A stretch of 64,000 nt of DNA from Candidatus Latescibacterota bacterium (GTDB taxonomy: Bacteria > Krumholzibacteriota > Krumholzibacteriia > JACNKJ01). Positions 48,999-57,033 of the stretch are shown piece after piece (position 1 is the stretch's first letter; each line of letters starts with the position of its first letter). The stretch is taken from contig JACKDC010000001.1 in the NCBI GenBank assembly GCA_020633725.1, positions 744,001 to 808,000 of the forward strand, in the 5' to 3' direction. A program made the translations under genes and the position numbers. The notes under the pieces are model-generated. The model was not told the origin of the DNA. It made no database searches and saw only the letters and a program-made list of their open reading frames with translations.

Positions 48999-51754
48999 TG
49001 CCCGAGCGCCCGGCGATCGTCTATCTCGTGAGCCACACGCACTGGGATCGGGAGTGGTACCTCACCGCGCACGAGTTCCAGGTGGACCTGGAGCGCGTGG
49101 TCGAGGGTGTGCTCGATCGCCTGGACGCCGGCGGCGAGTTCAAGCACTTCGCGCTGGACGGGCAGACCATCGCGCTCGAGGACTACCTGTCCGTCCGACC
49201 CGAGCACGCGCCGCGCGTGGCCGCGCTGTGCAGGGAGGGCCGCCTCGCGCTGGGTCCGTGGTACGTGCTGCCCGACGAGTTTCTCGTCAGCGGCGAGTCC
49301 ATGGTGAGGAACCTGCTCATCGGCCACGCCGTGGCCGCGCCCTTCGGCGGCGCGCAGAAGGTGGGGCTCATGCCCGACTCCTTCGGCCACCTCGCGCAGA
49401 TGCCCCAGCTCCTGCGCGGCGCGGGCATCGACAGCTTCATCTACACGCGCGGCAACGACGACGCCGCGGCCGCCCAGGGCCTCGAGTTCGACTGGACCGC
49501 CCCCGACGGCAGCCGCGTGCTCGCCGTGAACCAGTGCCGCGGCTACTGCAACGCGGGCGGGCTGGGCTTCCAGGAGATCTGGCACGCGCACACCCGTCGG
49601 CGCGTGGAGCCCGCGCGCGCGGTGGAGCAGGTGCGCGAGCTGTTCATTGAAATGGCACGGCACTCGCGGAGCGACGTCTGGCTGCTCAACAACGGCTGCG
49701 ACCACTTCCCGGTGCAGCAGGACTTCGAAGCCGTGCTGGCGGCGCTGCGCGACGCCTTCCCCGAGATCGAGTTCCGTCACGGCAGCTACGGCGACTTCCT
49801 CGCCGCCCTGCGCTCGCGCCCCTTCACGCCGGGCGCGCACGCCGGCGAGTTGCTGGGCGGCAAGGAGCACCACATCCTGTCCGGGGTCTGGAGCGCGCGC
49901 ATGCCGCTGAAGCAGGCCAACGAGCGCTGCCAGCACCTGCTGGCGCGGGTGCTGGAGCCGGCCAGCGCCGTGGCGCACTTCGTCCACGGTCTGCCCTACC
50001 CCGCCGGCGCGATCGGCGCCGCCTGGAAGCTGCTGCTGGCAAACCACCCCCACGACTCGATCTGCGGCTGCAGCACCGACGACGTCCACGCCGAGATGCT
50101 CCCGCGTTTCGCGGGCGTGCGCGAGACGGCCACGCGCCTCCTGCAGCGCCAGCTGGGCGACCTCGCCCCCCGCTTCGGCCCCGCGCCCGCCGACGACCGC
50201 GCCACCGTCCTCACGCTCTTCAATCCGCTGCCCGTGCCGCGACGCGAGATCGTCGAGCGCCTCGTGGTGCTGCAGCCCTTCGGCTATCGGCTGGACACGC
50301 TCGGCCTCGTGGACGCGGACGGCAACGCCGTGCCCTGCGAGATCGTCTCGCGGCAGTTCGTGGAGCGCTTCTGGGGCATCGACTACCGCGCTGCGCTCAC
50401 GGCCGAGGAGCAGCTCGCGCGCTTCGCGATCTACCGCGAGCAGTTCGGCGAGCGCATCCTCCGCCCCGACAGCGAGGCCGACACCGCCGACTGCTTCCTC
50501 CACCTGCGCTTCGAGGCCGCGCTGCCCGCCCTCGGCCACGCCACCTTCACCCTGGTGGAAGACGCACCCACGCCACCGCCCTTTGCGCACCCTGTGCGCG
50601 TCGCGGGATCGACCCTCGAGAATGGCCTCGTGCGGGTCGCGCTGCATTCCGACGGCCGCCTCGACCTCGACGACCTCCGCGACGGCCGCAGCTTCCACGG
50701 CCTCAACCATCTCGTGGACGACGAGGACGCCGGCGACGAGTACGACTTCTCCCACGCCGCCACGCCGCGCACGGTGAGCGCCGCGGGGCTCGCCGGGGAA
50801 GTCGTTCACGTCGACGCGGGTGCCGGGCGCGCCACGGTGGAGGCGCGCTTCAACTGGCTCCTACCGGTGTCACTCGGCGCCGATCGCAGCGCTCGCAGCC
50901 CCGAGACCGTGGACTGCCCCGTCACCGTGCGCGTCACGCTCACGGCGGGGAGTCCGCTGGTGGACGTCCGCACGCGCATCGACAACCGCGCCGAGGACCA
51001 CCGGCTGCGCGCCGAGTTCCCCGCGGGGATAGTCACGGACAGGGTGCTGAGCGAGGGTCACTACTTCATCAACGCGCGACCGCTCACGCCGCCCACGGGC
51101 GAGGACTGGGTGCAGCCGCATCCCGGCAGCTACCCGCAACAGGATTACTCGCTGCTGCAGGCCGCGGACGGCGGCCTCGCCGTGCTGAATCGCGGCCTGC
51201 CCGAGATCCACCCCCTGCCGGCTGACGGCGGCCTCAGCCTCACCCTGCTGCGCGCCGTGGGCTGGCTCTCCCGGGACGACTTCGTCAGCCGCCGGTGCAG
51301 CAACGCCGGCCCCACGCTGGCCACGCCCGACGCGCAGTGCCTCGGGCCGCAGGAGCTCCGCTACGCGCTGCTGCCCTTCGCGGGGCATCACCTGCAGGCG
51401 GACGTGAAGGGCGTGAGCGAGACCTGGCGCGCCGAGCCGCTGGGCAGCCAAGGCGTGGCGGCGGGGCTGCGGGCCGGCGGGCCGGGGCTCTTTGCGAAGA
51501 CGAACCCCCACGTGGCCGTGAGCGCGATCAAGCGCTGCGAGGCGCGCGACACCCTGATCGTGAGGCTGTGGAACTTGAGCGGCGATGCGCAGGTGGAGCG
51601 GCTGGTGTTTGGCCCGCCGCCGCGCGCGGCCTGGCGGGTGAACCTACTGGAAGAACGTCAGGAGGCGATCGCGCTGGGCGAGGGGCGCGCTCTCGAGCTG
51701 CCGCTGGGGGGCCAGGCGATCGTCAGCGTGGAATTTGAACTCGGGGTCGAATAG
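48998..51754 (+). CDS. GH38 alpha-mannosidase
   Basis: A 918-aa glycoside hydrolase. Zinc-binding residues are in SHTHWDREWY at the N-terminus. The catalytic Asp lies in VGLMPDSFGHLAQMPQLL (about residue 127). Later zinc/active-site segments are LNNGCDHFP and LANHPHDSICGC. A middle helical domain and a C-terminal beta-sandwich domain follow. There is no signal peptide, so it trims alpha-mannose residues in the cytoplasm after uptake. ATG overlaps the GH130 stop (TGATG). It is the last gene of the operon. Confidence 0.95.
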   Translation: MPERPAIVYLVSHTHWDREWYLTAHEFQVDLERVVEGVLDRLDAGGEFKHFALDGQTIALEDYLSVRPEHAPRVAALCREGRLALGPWYVLPDEFLVSGESMVRNLLIGHAVAAPFGGAQKVGLMPDSFGHLAQMPQLLRGAGIDSFIYTRGNDDAAAAQGLEFDWTAPDGSRVLAVNQCRGYCNAGGLGFQEIWHAHTRRRVEPARAVEQVRELFIEMARHSRSDVWLLNNGCDHFPVQQDFEAVLAALRDAFPEIEFRHGSYGDFLAALRSRPFTPGAHAGELLGGKEHHILSGVWSARMPLKQANERCQHLLARVLEPASAVAHFVHGLPYPAGAIGAAWKLLLANHPHDSICGCSTDDVHAEMLPRFAGVRETATRLLQRQLGDLAPRFGPAPADDRATVLTLFNPLPVPRREIVERLVVLQPFGYRLDTLGLVDADGNAVPCEIVSRQFVERFWGIDYRAALTAEEQLARFAIYREQFGERILRPDSEADTADCFLHLRFEAALPALGHATFTLVEDAPTPPPFAHPVRVAGSTLENGLVRVALHSDGRLDLDDLRDGRSFHGLNHLVDDEDAGDEYDFSHAATPRTVSAAGLAGEVVHVDAGAGRATVEARFNWLLPVSLGADRSARSPETVDCPVTVRVTLTAGSPLVDVRTRIDNRAEDHRLRAEFPAGIVTDRVLSEGHYFINARPLTPPTGEDWVQPHPGSYPQQDYSLLQAADGGLAVLNRGLPEIHPLPADGGLSLTLLRAVGWLSRDDFVSRRCSNAGPTLATPDAQCLGPQELRYALLPFAGHHLQADVKGVSETWRAEPLGSQGVAAGLRAGGPGLFAKTNPHVAVSAIKRCEARDTLIVRLWNLSGDAQVERLVFGPPPRAAWRVNLLEERQEAIALGEGRALELPLGGQAIVSVEFELGVE

Positions 51755-51786
51755 ACCCCCGTCGCGGCGGTAGCACCTCAACGGAA

Positions 51787-51808
51787 AGAGCCCGCGGTTG
51801 CGGGCTCT
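51787..51808 (-). terminator. Intrinsic terminator after tRNA-Ala
   Basis: Perfect nine-base-pair stem AGAGCCCGC / GCGGGCTCT with a four-base loop, followed on the minus strand by TTTCCGTTG. It lies 19 bases past the tRNA 3' end and may also end the convergent mannosidase transcript, though no T-run exists on the plus side. Confidence 0.8.
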
Positions 51809-51826
51809 CGCAGGCGAACGTTGAGG

Positions 51827-51899
51827 TGGAGCCGAGGGGGATCGAACCCCTGACCTCATGACTGCCAGTCATGCGCTCTCCCAGCTGAGCTACGGCCCC
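51827..51899 (-). tRNA. tRNA-Ala (anticodon GGC)
   Basis: A 73-base cloverleaf on the minus strand. The acceptor stem is GGGGCCG paired with CGGCTCC (one G-T pair). The D arm is AGCTCAGCTGGGAGAGC. The anticodon stem is CATGA / TCATG with loop CTGGCAG giving anticodon GGC. The T arm is AGGGG-TTCGATC-CCCCT, and the discriminator is A. The 3' CCA is not encoded. A sigma-70 promoter and a terminator flank it. Confidence 0.97.
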
Positions 51900-51911
51900 A
51901 AAACGGCTTGC

Positions 51912-51939
51912 ACAATAGCATAGACCTGTGCAAAGTCAA
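51912..51939 (-). promoter_or_regulatory. Sigma-70 promoter for tRNA-Ala, inside an inverted repeat
   Basis: Minus-strand TTGACT (51939-51934), a 16-base spacer, and TATTGT (51917-51912), placing transcription start near 51905, six bases before the tRNA. An inverted repeat TTGCACA-N12-TGTGCAA (51908-51933) overlaps the -10 region and could be an operator shared with the divergent nfeD gene. That is speculative. Confidence 0.7.
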
Positions 51940-51958
51940 GGGCCTAAGGGGGTACAAA

Positions 51959-53410
51959 ATGGTCACATGGGCCAGTTTCACCCGCGTGCAACTGGGTTTC
52001 GGGGGCCTCCTGCGCCGCGCGGGACTCCCTCTGCTCACCCTGGCCCTGCTCACCCTGCCGGCCGGCCCTACCCCCGCCGACGCGCCGGCCACGCCGCCGG
52101 GCTACGGCGCCACGCGGGTGACCGAGATCCCCATCACCGGCACCATCGAGATGGGCCTCGCCCCCTTCGTGGAGCGGGCCATCGCGCAGGCCGAGCGCGA
52201 GGGCGCCGACGCCGTCCTGCTGCGGGTGGACACCTTCGGCGGCCGCATCGACGCCGCCGTGCGCATCCGCGACGCCATCCTCGACTGCCAGGTGCCCACC
52301 ATCGCCTGGGTCTCCGGCCGCGCGATCAGCGCCGGCGCCCTGATCAGCCTCGCCGCCAAGACCCTGGTGATGAACGAGGGCGCCTCCATCGGCGCTGCCG
52401 AGCCCATCCACATCACCCCGGGCGGCGAGAGCGAGCCCACGGGCGAGAAGACCGTCTCCTACATGCGCGGCGAGATGCGCGCCACCGCCGAGGCCACCGG
52501 CCGCGACGCGCGCGTGGCCGAGGCCATGGTCGACGCGGACATCGCGATCGACGGCGTCGTCGCCACCGGCAAGCTGCTCACCCTCACCGGCCACGAGGCG
52601 CTGGATCTCGGCGTGGCCGACAAGCTCGTCACCGGTCGCGGCGAGCTGCTGCGCTACATGGACTGGGACGAGGGCGACGTGGTCCGCGCCAGCCCCACCT
52701 GGTCCGAAGGGCTCGTGCGCTTCCTCACGCACCCGATCATGGCCGGGCTGCTGCTCTCCATCGGCGGCCTCGCGCTCCTGCTCGAGCTGCGCACGCCGGG
52801 GCTCGGGATCCCCGGGCTCATCGGCGTGATCTGCCTGGCCCTCTACTTCGGCAGCCACTACCTCGTGAACCTGGCCGGCAACGTGGAACTGCTGCTCTTC
52901 CTGGGCGGCCTGCTGCTCATCGTGCTGGAGATCTTCGTCATCCCGGGCTTCGGCGCGGCGGGGATCGCGGGCATCGTGATGCTGGTGGCCGGCCTGCTGC
53001 TCAGCCGCGTGGCGCCCCACGGCGGCATGGCGGACATCCGCGGCGCGCTGCTGCTGCTCATCGCCTCCTTCTTCGTCACGCTGATCCTCTTCCTCAGCCT
53101 GCTGAAGTACCTTCCGCAAGCCCGCTGGATGGGCGGGATCGTGCTGGAGACGCGACAGGATCACGCGGTGGGCTTCCACGCCGACCAGCACGAGGGCGAG
53201 CCGCTCGTGGGCAAGATCGGCCACTGCCTCAGCGATTTGCGGCCCGCAGGCGCGATCGAGCTCGAAGGGCGGCGGCTGGACGTGGTGACGACGGGCGACT
53301 ACGTGGACCGGGGGTCGCGCGTCAAGGTGATCAAGATCAGCGGCAACCGCGTCGTGGTGGAGCCGCTGGAATCCGGTGAGGCCGAGGGCTCGCCCTCTCA
53401 ACTGACCTAA
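51959..53410 (+). CDS. nfeD: NfeD-family membrane-bound serine protease
   Basis: A 483-aa long-form NfeD. After an N-terminal hydrophobic segment (LLTLALLTLPAGPTPADA) comes a ClpP-class protease domain: RVDTFGGRIDAAVRIRDAIL, then WVSGRAISAGALISLAAKTLVMNEGASIGAAEPI (in part), with the likely catalytic Ser in ISAGALIS. About four or five membrane helices (GLLLSIGGLALLLELRTPGLGIPGLIG onward, in part) and a C-terminal OB-fold NfeD domain follow. ATG at 51959 has AAGGGGG six bases before it. The next gene is floA, its standard partner. Confidence 0.93.
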   Translation: MVTWASFTRVQLGFGGLLRRAGLPLLTLALLTLPAGPTPADAPATPPGYGATRVTEIPITGTIEMGLAPFVERAIAQAEREGADAVLLRVDTFGGRIDAAVRIRDAILDCQVPTIAWVSGRAISAGALISLAAKTLVMNEGASIGAAEPIHITPGGESEPTGEKTVSYMRGEMRATAEATGRDARVAEAMVDADIAIDGVVATGKLLTLTGHEALDLGVADKLVTGRGELLRYMDWDEGDVVRASPTWSEGLVRFLTHPIMAGLLLSIGGLALLLELRTPGLGIPGLIGVICLALYFGSHYLVNLAGNVELLLFLGGLLLIVLEIFVIPGFGAAGIAGIVMLVAGLLLSRVAPHGGMADIRGALLLLIASFFVTLILFLSLLKYLPQARWMGGIVLETRQDHAVGFHADQHEGEPLVGKIGHCLSDLRPAGAIELEGRRLDVVTTGDYVDRGSRVKVIKISGNRVVVEPLESGEAEGSPSQLT

Positions 53411-53418
53411 GGAGCGAC

Positions 53419-54432
53419 ATGCTGTTCCTGCCCGCGATCGCGACGGAGATCCTCCTCTTCCTCGTGGTCCTTCTGATCATCGTAATGCTGGTGCTCTTCA
53501 CCTACTTCATCCCGGTGGGGCTGTGGATCACCGCCTTCTTCAGCGGCGTGCGGGTGAACCTCTTCACCCTGGTGGGCATGCGGCTCAGGAAGGTGAGTCC
53601 GCCGGCGATCATCCGACCGCTCATCGCGGCCACCAAGGCGGGTCTCGTGCTCAATATCAACGAGCTCGAGAGCCACTATCTGGCGGGCGGCAACGTCACC
53701 CTGGTGGTGAACGCGCTGATCAGCGCCGACAAGGCGAACATCGAACTGGGCTGGAAGCGTGCGACGGCCATCGACCTCGCCGGCCGCAACGTGCTCGAGG
53801 CCGTGCAGGTGAGCGTGAATCCCAAGGTCATCACCACGCCCAACGTGGCGGCCATGGCCAAGGACGGCATCCAGCTCATCGCCACGGCCCGCGTCACGGT
53901 GCGCGCGAACATCGACCGCCTCGTGGGCGGCGCCGGCGAGGAGACGATCCTCGCGCGCGTGGGCGAGGGCATCGTCTCCACCATCGGTTCCAGCGTGAAC
54001 CACAAGGCCGTGCTGGAGAACCCCGACAAGATCTCGAAGACGGTGCTGGCCAAGGGCCTCGACTCGGGCACGGCCTTCGAGATCCTCTCCATCGACATCG
54101 CGGACGTGGACGTCGGCAAGAACATCGGCGCCCAGCTGCAGACGGACCAGGCCGAGGCCGACAAGCGCATCGCCCAGGCCAAGGCCGAGGAGCGCCGCGC
54201 CATGGCCGTGGCCGCGGAGCAGGAGATGGTCGCTCGCGTGCAGGAGATGCGCGCCCGCGTGGTCGAGGCCGAGGCCGAGGTGCCCAGGGCCATGGCCGAG
54301 GCCTTCCGCACCGGCAACCTGGGCATCATGGACTACTACCGCATGAAGAACATCCAGAGCGACACGGCCATGCGCGACTCGATTTCGCGTGAGGACAAGC
54401 CGGGCGGCGGCAAGAACACCCCGGAGGGTTAG
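53419..54432 (+). CDS. floA: Flotillin-like protein FloA
   Basis: A 337-aa membrane protein with an N-terminal hairpin helix (ILLFLVVLLIIVMLVLFTYFIPVGLWITAF). The conserved FloA core (VRVNLFTLVGMRLRKVSPPAIIRPLIAATKAGL, in part; INELESHYLAGGNV; GAGEETILARVGEGIVSTIGSS) and the coiled-coil region DQAEADKRIAQAKAEERRAMAVAAEQEM complete it. FloA organises functional membrane microdomains. ATG at 53419 is eight bases after the nfeD stop with AAGGAG upstream. The nfeD-floA pair is widespread. Confidence 0.95.
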   Translation: MLFLPAIATEILLFLVVLLIIVMLVLFTYFIPVGLWITAFFSGVRVNLFTLVGMRLRKVSPPAIIRPLIAATKAGLVLNINELESHYLAGGNVTLVVNALISADKANIELGWKRATAIDLAGRNVLEAVQVSVNPKVITTPNVAAMAKDGIQLIATARVTVRANIDRLVGGAGEETILARVGEGIVSTIGSSVNHKAVLENPDKISKTVLAKGLDSGTAFEILSIDIADVDVGKNIGAQLQTDQAEADKRIAQAKAEERRAMAVAAEQEMVARVQEMRARVVEAEAEVPRAMAEAFRTGNLGIMDYYRMKNIQSDTAMRDSISREDKPGGGKNTPEG

Positions 54433-54435
54433 GCC

Positions 54436-55056
54436 GTGGAGCAGTTACTCATCCTGCTGCTGTTTCTGGCGCTGCCACGAATCATCAAGGCCGTGGCCAA
54501 GCAGGGGCAGACGGACAAGAAGGCGAAGGCCCCGGCGCGGCAACGGCCGCGTCGGGCGCCCGCGCCCACGCCGGTCACGGACGAGAGCCCCGCCGACGAG
54601 GTACAGCTCCCCCCCTGGCTCGAGTCGCTGGCCGAGCGTCTGGGCGCCGCGGAGAACAAGCCCAAGGCTCCCGCGGCGCCGCAGCCGAAACCCTTCGGCG
54701 AGCCGGATCCCGAGGCGCCGCCCCCCTGGCACGACGTGGCCCACGAGGCCCGCTTCGAGGGCCAGGGCGGCACGAACTACGAGGCCGCGCACCCCGCGCC
54801 CACGATCACGTCGAGGCCGGTGACGCCGGGTCCGGAGTGGCAGCGCGCCACCGACGCCCTGCGCCGCGTCGCGGCGAAGCGTCGGCAACAGGCCGCCGCC
54901 CCGGCGGCGCCCATGTCCAGCGAGCAGCGTGGACCGCGACCGGTCACGGCCATGCCGCGGGGACGTCAGGGCTGGCGACGCGCGATCGTGATGGCGGAGG
55001 TGCTCGGCGCGCCGCGCGCCTTGCGGCCCTACGAAGGGCCGGACTCGACCCGCTAG
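54436..55056 (+). CDS. Hypothetical membrane-anchored protein downstream of floA
   Basis: A 206-aa protein with one N-terminal hydrophobic helix (MEQLLILLLFLALPRIIKAVA) and a long Pro/Ala/Lys-rich, probably disordered middle. The C-terminal motif is GRQGWRRAIVMAEVLGAPRALRPYE. I do not recognise a named family. Start GTG at 54436, three bases after the floA stop, so it belongs to the nfeD-floA operon and may act at the same membrane site. The tail resembles short conserved C-terminal motifs in other small membrane proteins, but I cannot name one. Confidence 0.75.
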   Translation: MEQLLILLLFLALPRIIKAVAKQGQTDKKAKAPARQRPRRAPAPTPVTDESPADEVQLPPWLESLAERLGAAENKPKAPAAPQPKPFGEPDPEAPPPWHDVAHEARFEGQGGTNYEAAHPAPTITSRPVTPGPEWQRATDALRRVAAKRRQQAAAPAAPMSSEQRGPRPVTAMPRGRQGWRRAIVMAEVLGAPRALRPYEGPDSTR

Positions 55057-55065
55057 CGCCGGCAG

Positions 55066-55093
55066 TTGACAGGCCCCCGCGGCCTGCTATTCT
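55066..55093 (+). promoter_or_regulatory. Sigma-70 promoter for tRNA-Leu
   Basis: TTGACA (55066-55071, perfect), a 16-base spacer, and TATTCT (55088-55093). The tRNA 5' end is ten bases downstream. Confidence 0.8.
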
Positions 55094-55102
55094 GCAGCCG
55101 CC

Positions 55103-55186
55103 GCCGGAGTGGTGAAATCGGTAGACGCAGGGGACTCAAAATCCCCCGCCCGCGAGGGCATGTCGGTTCGAGCCCGACCTCCGGCA
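55103..55186 (+). tRNA. tRNA-Leu (anticodon CAA)
   Basis: An 84-base class II tRNA. The acceptor is GCCGGAG / CTCCGGC. The anticodon stem is GGGGA / TCCCC with loop CTCAAAA giving anticodon CAA. A long variable arm (GCCCGCGAGGGC) follows. The T arm is GTCGG-TTCGAGC-CCGAC, and the discriminator is A. No CCA is encoded. No clear terminator follows before the convergent gene at 55202. Confidence 0.96.
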
Positions 55187-55201
55187 CCTCGGTCTCTCGC
55201 G

Positions 55202-56953
55202 TCAGCGGGTCAGGGTGAGCTTCCGCTCCAGACGAATCCCCTCGCCCTCGACACGGCACAGGTAGACGCCGGACGGCAGCAGCGTGCCCGATGCGCTCCT
55301 GCCGTCCCACAGCACCGCGTGCTCGCCCTGGCTCCACGCCGACGGCGATGCCTCCCACAGCCGACGTCCCGAGACATCGTAGATCGCGACCGTCGCCGCG
55401 CCCGCCCGCGGGAGCGCGAAGCGGATTTCGGTGCTGCTTCGGAACGGATTCGGGCTGCTCTGGATCGCGGCCGCCGTCCAGCCATCGCCGCCGGAAGCCA
55501 CCGCGGTGCTCACGTCGACGTCCGTGTAGCCCTCCGCGTTGCCGTTGGAATCGCGCGTGTCGGTCCAGTACGCGCGCACGCCGAGCGAGGTCGAGACCAG
55601 GCCGTTGTAGTCGCCGATGAAGCCGCCGCCGAAGCCGCCGTTCGCCGCGTCGGACTCCTCGTCGCTCAGGCGACGGTTCGTCTCGAAGGACAGGCCGCCG
55701 TCACGGGAGCGGGCGTGATAGGTATGGTAGCGTGACGAGTTCGGGCTATGGCGGCGGTCGAAGAAGACGACGTCGATGTTCCCGGCGGGATCGACCGCCA
55801 TCCACGGAAACCACTGGAACGCGGCGTTGTCGTCGTCGCTGACCCGGATGGCGGGCGACCAGGTCGCCGCCCCGTCGAGCGAGCGGCTGAACAGGATGTC
55901 CGGGCCGGCGCCGCCCGCGGACTCGTCCGCCCAGGCCGCGTAGACGTGTGGCTGCGGCGCTCCCGGCGGCTGGAAGGTGGCGAGCGTCGGAAAGCTGTTC
56001 ACGCGGAACCCCGCGCCGGGCAGCGGACTGGGGATCGGGTCGATGTTGGCGATGACCACGTCCGTCCCCCAGGTCAGTCCACCGTCCGTGGACCTGTCCA
56101 CGACGATGAGCGCGCCGTTCTTCCACGCCACGAAGATCTCCCCGCCCGCGCCCACCACCGGCACCGAGCCCTGGACGCCGGGCTCGTCGCTGATCACCAC
56201 CGGCGTCGAGAAGCTCGCGCCGCCGTCGGTCGAGCGCGCGAAGAAGATCTCGACATCGCCGCTGACGGGAAAGCGCGTCCAGGTGACGTAGACGTTGCCG
56301 TCGTGGGGGCCGCCCGTGTTGTCCACCGCGATGTATTCCTTGTCCTCGAAGTCCTCGCTACCCGTCCCCGAGTGATCGATGATGACGCCGAGCTGCGGCC
56401 AGGTCACGCCCCCGTCGACGCTCCTGGCCACGGCCAGCCGGTTGCGGTCGTCCGAGCGGCTGAAGTCGATGAACGCGTAGTAGAAGACGCCGTCACGGTA
56501 GGCGGCGATCGCGGGATCGCCCTGCGCGTCGTACTTCCCCAGGCTGGGGTCGAGCGCGGCCAGGGTGCTGGCCGTCCAGCTCTCGCCGCCGTCGAAGCTG
56601 TAGGCGACGCCGACGTCGGAGTCGCCGTTGCGGTAGTCGTTGCAGCCCGCGACGAGATTGCCGGGATGCGAGGGATCCGCGGCGATCGCCGTTTCGTTCT
56701 GCTGCTGCGCGTTCTCGGTCACGTTGACGTCGCCCGTGCGCAGGCCCTGCGTTCGGGTGCCGACCGCCGTGGGCGGCCCGACCTCGACGACCCCCGATCG
56801 CCGGGGAGCGACGTCCTCCGCGGCCGAGGCCACGGAAACGGCGGACAGGGCCAGCAGGAGGATCGAGAGCCAGAGCACCGGGCGGCGCGCGGCCCGACCG
56901 GCGCTGGGGCTTTCCTGCAGGGAAGAGCGGCAAAGAATGGCCGAGAATGTCAT
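55202..56953 (-). CDS. Secreted BNR/Asp-box repeat protein with FlgD-Ig sorting segment
   Basis: A 583-aa exported protein. A signal segment (VLWLSILLLALSAVSVASAAED) is followed by a sialidase-type beta-propeller with several Asp boxes (YSFDGGESW, RSVDGGVTW, RSTDGGASF, RSTDGGLTW, RSRDGGLSF). The C-terminal domain SSPNPFRSSTEIRFALPRAGAATVAIYDVSGRRLWE (in part), ending LPSGVYLCRVEGEGIRLERKLTL, is the FlgD-Ig/T9SS-like sorting type of FCB bacteria. Asp boxes alone do not prove sialidase activity: the catalytic RIP motif is not seen. ATG at 56953 has GAGG upstream. Confidence 0.88.
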   Translation of the reverse strand: MTFSAILCRSSLQESPSAGRAARRPVLWLSILLLALSAVSVASAAEDVAPRRSGVVEVGPPTAVGTRTQGLRTGDVNVTENAQQQNETAIAADPSHPGNLVAGCNDYRNGDSDVGVAYSFDGGESWTASTLAALDPSLGKYDAQGDPAIAAYRDGVFYYAFIDFSRSDDRNRLAVARSVDGGVTWPQLGVIIDHSGTGSEDFEDKEYIAVDNTGGPHDGNVYVTWTRFPVSGDVEIFFARSTDGGASFSTPVVISDEPGVQGSVPVVGAGGEIFVAWKNGALIVVDRSTDGGLTWGTDVVIANIDPIPSPLPGAGFRVNSFPTLATFQPPGAPQPHVYAAWADESAGGAGPDILFSRSLDGAATWSPAIRVSDDDNAAFQWFPWMAVDPAGNIDVVFFDRRHSPNSSRYHTYHARSRDGGLSFETNRRLSDEESDAANGGFGGGFIGDYNGLVSTSLGVRAYWTDTRDSNGNAEGYTDVDVSTAVASGGDGWTAAAIQSSPNPFRSSTEIRFALPRAGAATVAIYDVSGRRLWEASPSAWSQGEHAVLWDGRSASGTLLPSGVYLCRVEGEGIRLERKLTLTR

Positions 56954-56983
56954 GGTTCACCTCGCGCGGAAACGGGGACCACG

Positions 56984-57013
56984 ATTATAAGCGCCGCTGA
57001 AGCCCCGCGGCAA
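56984..57013 (-). promoter_or_regulatory. Sigma-70 promoter for the BNR-repeat gene
   Basis: Minus-strand TTGCCG (57013-57008), an 18-base spacer, and a perfect TATAAT (56989-56984). It lies 30 bases before the ATG. Confidence 0.65.
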
Positions 57014-57033
57014 CGCCCCGCTCGCACCGGCCC

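Noticed and set aside
55202..56953. Active sialidase
   Set aside because: Asp boxes are present but I see no FRIP/RIP motif or arginine triad. Asp-box propellers are common in non-enzymatic secreted FCB proteins.
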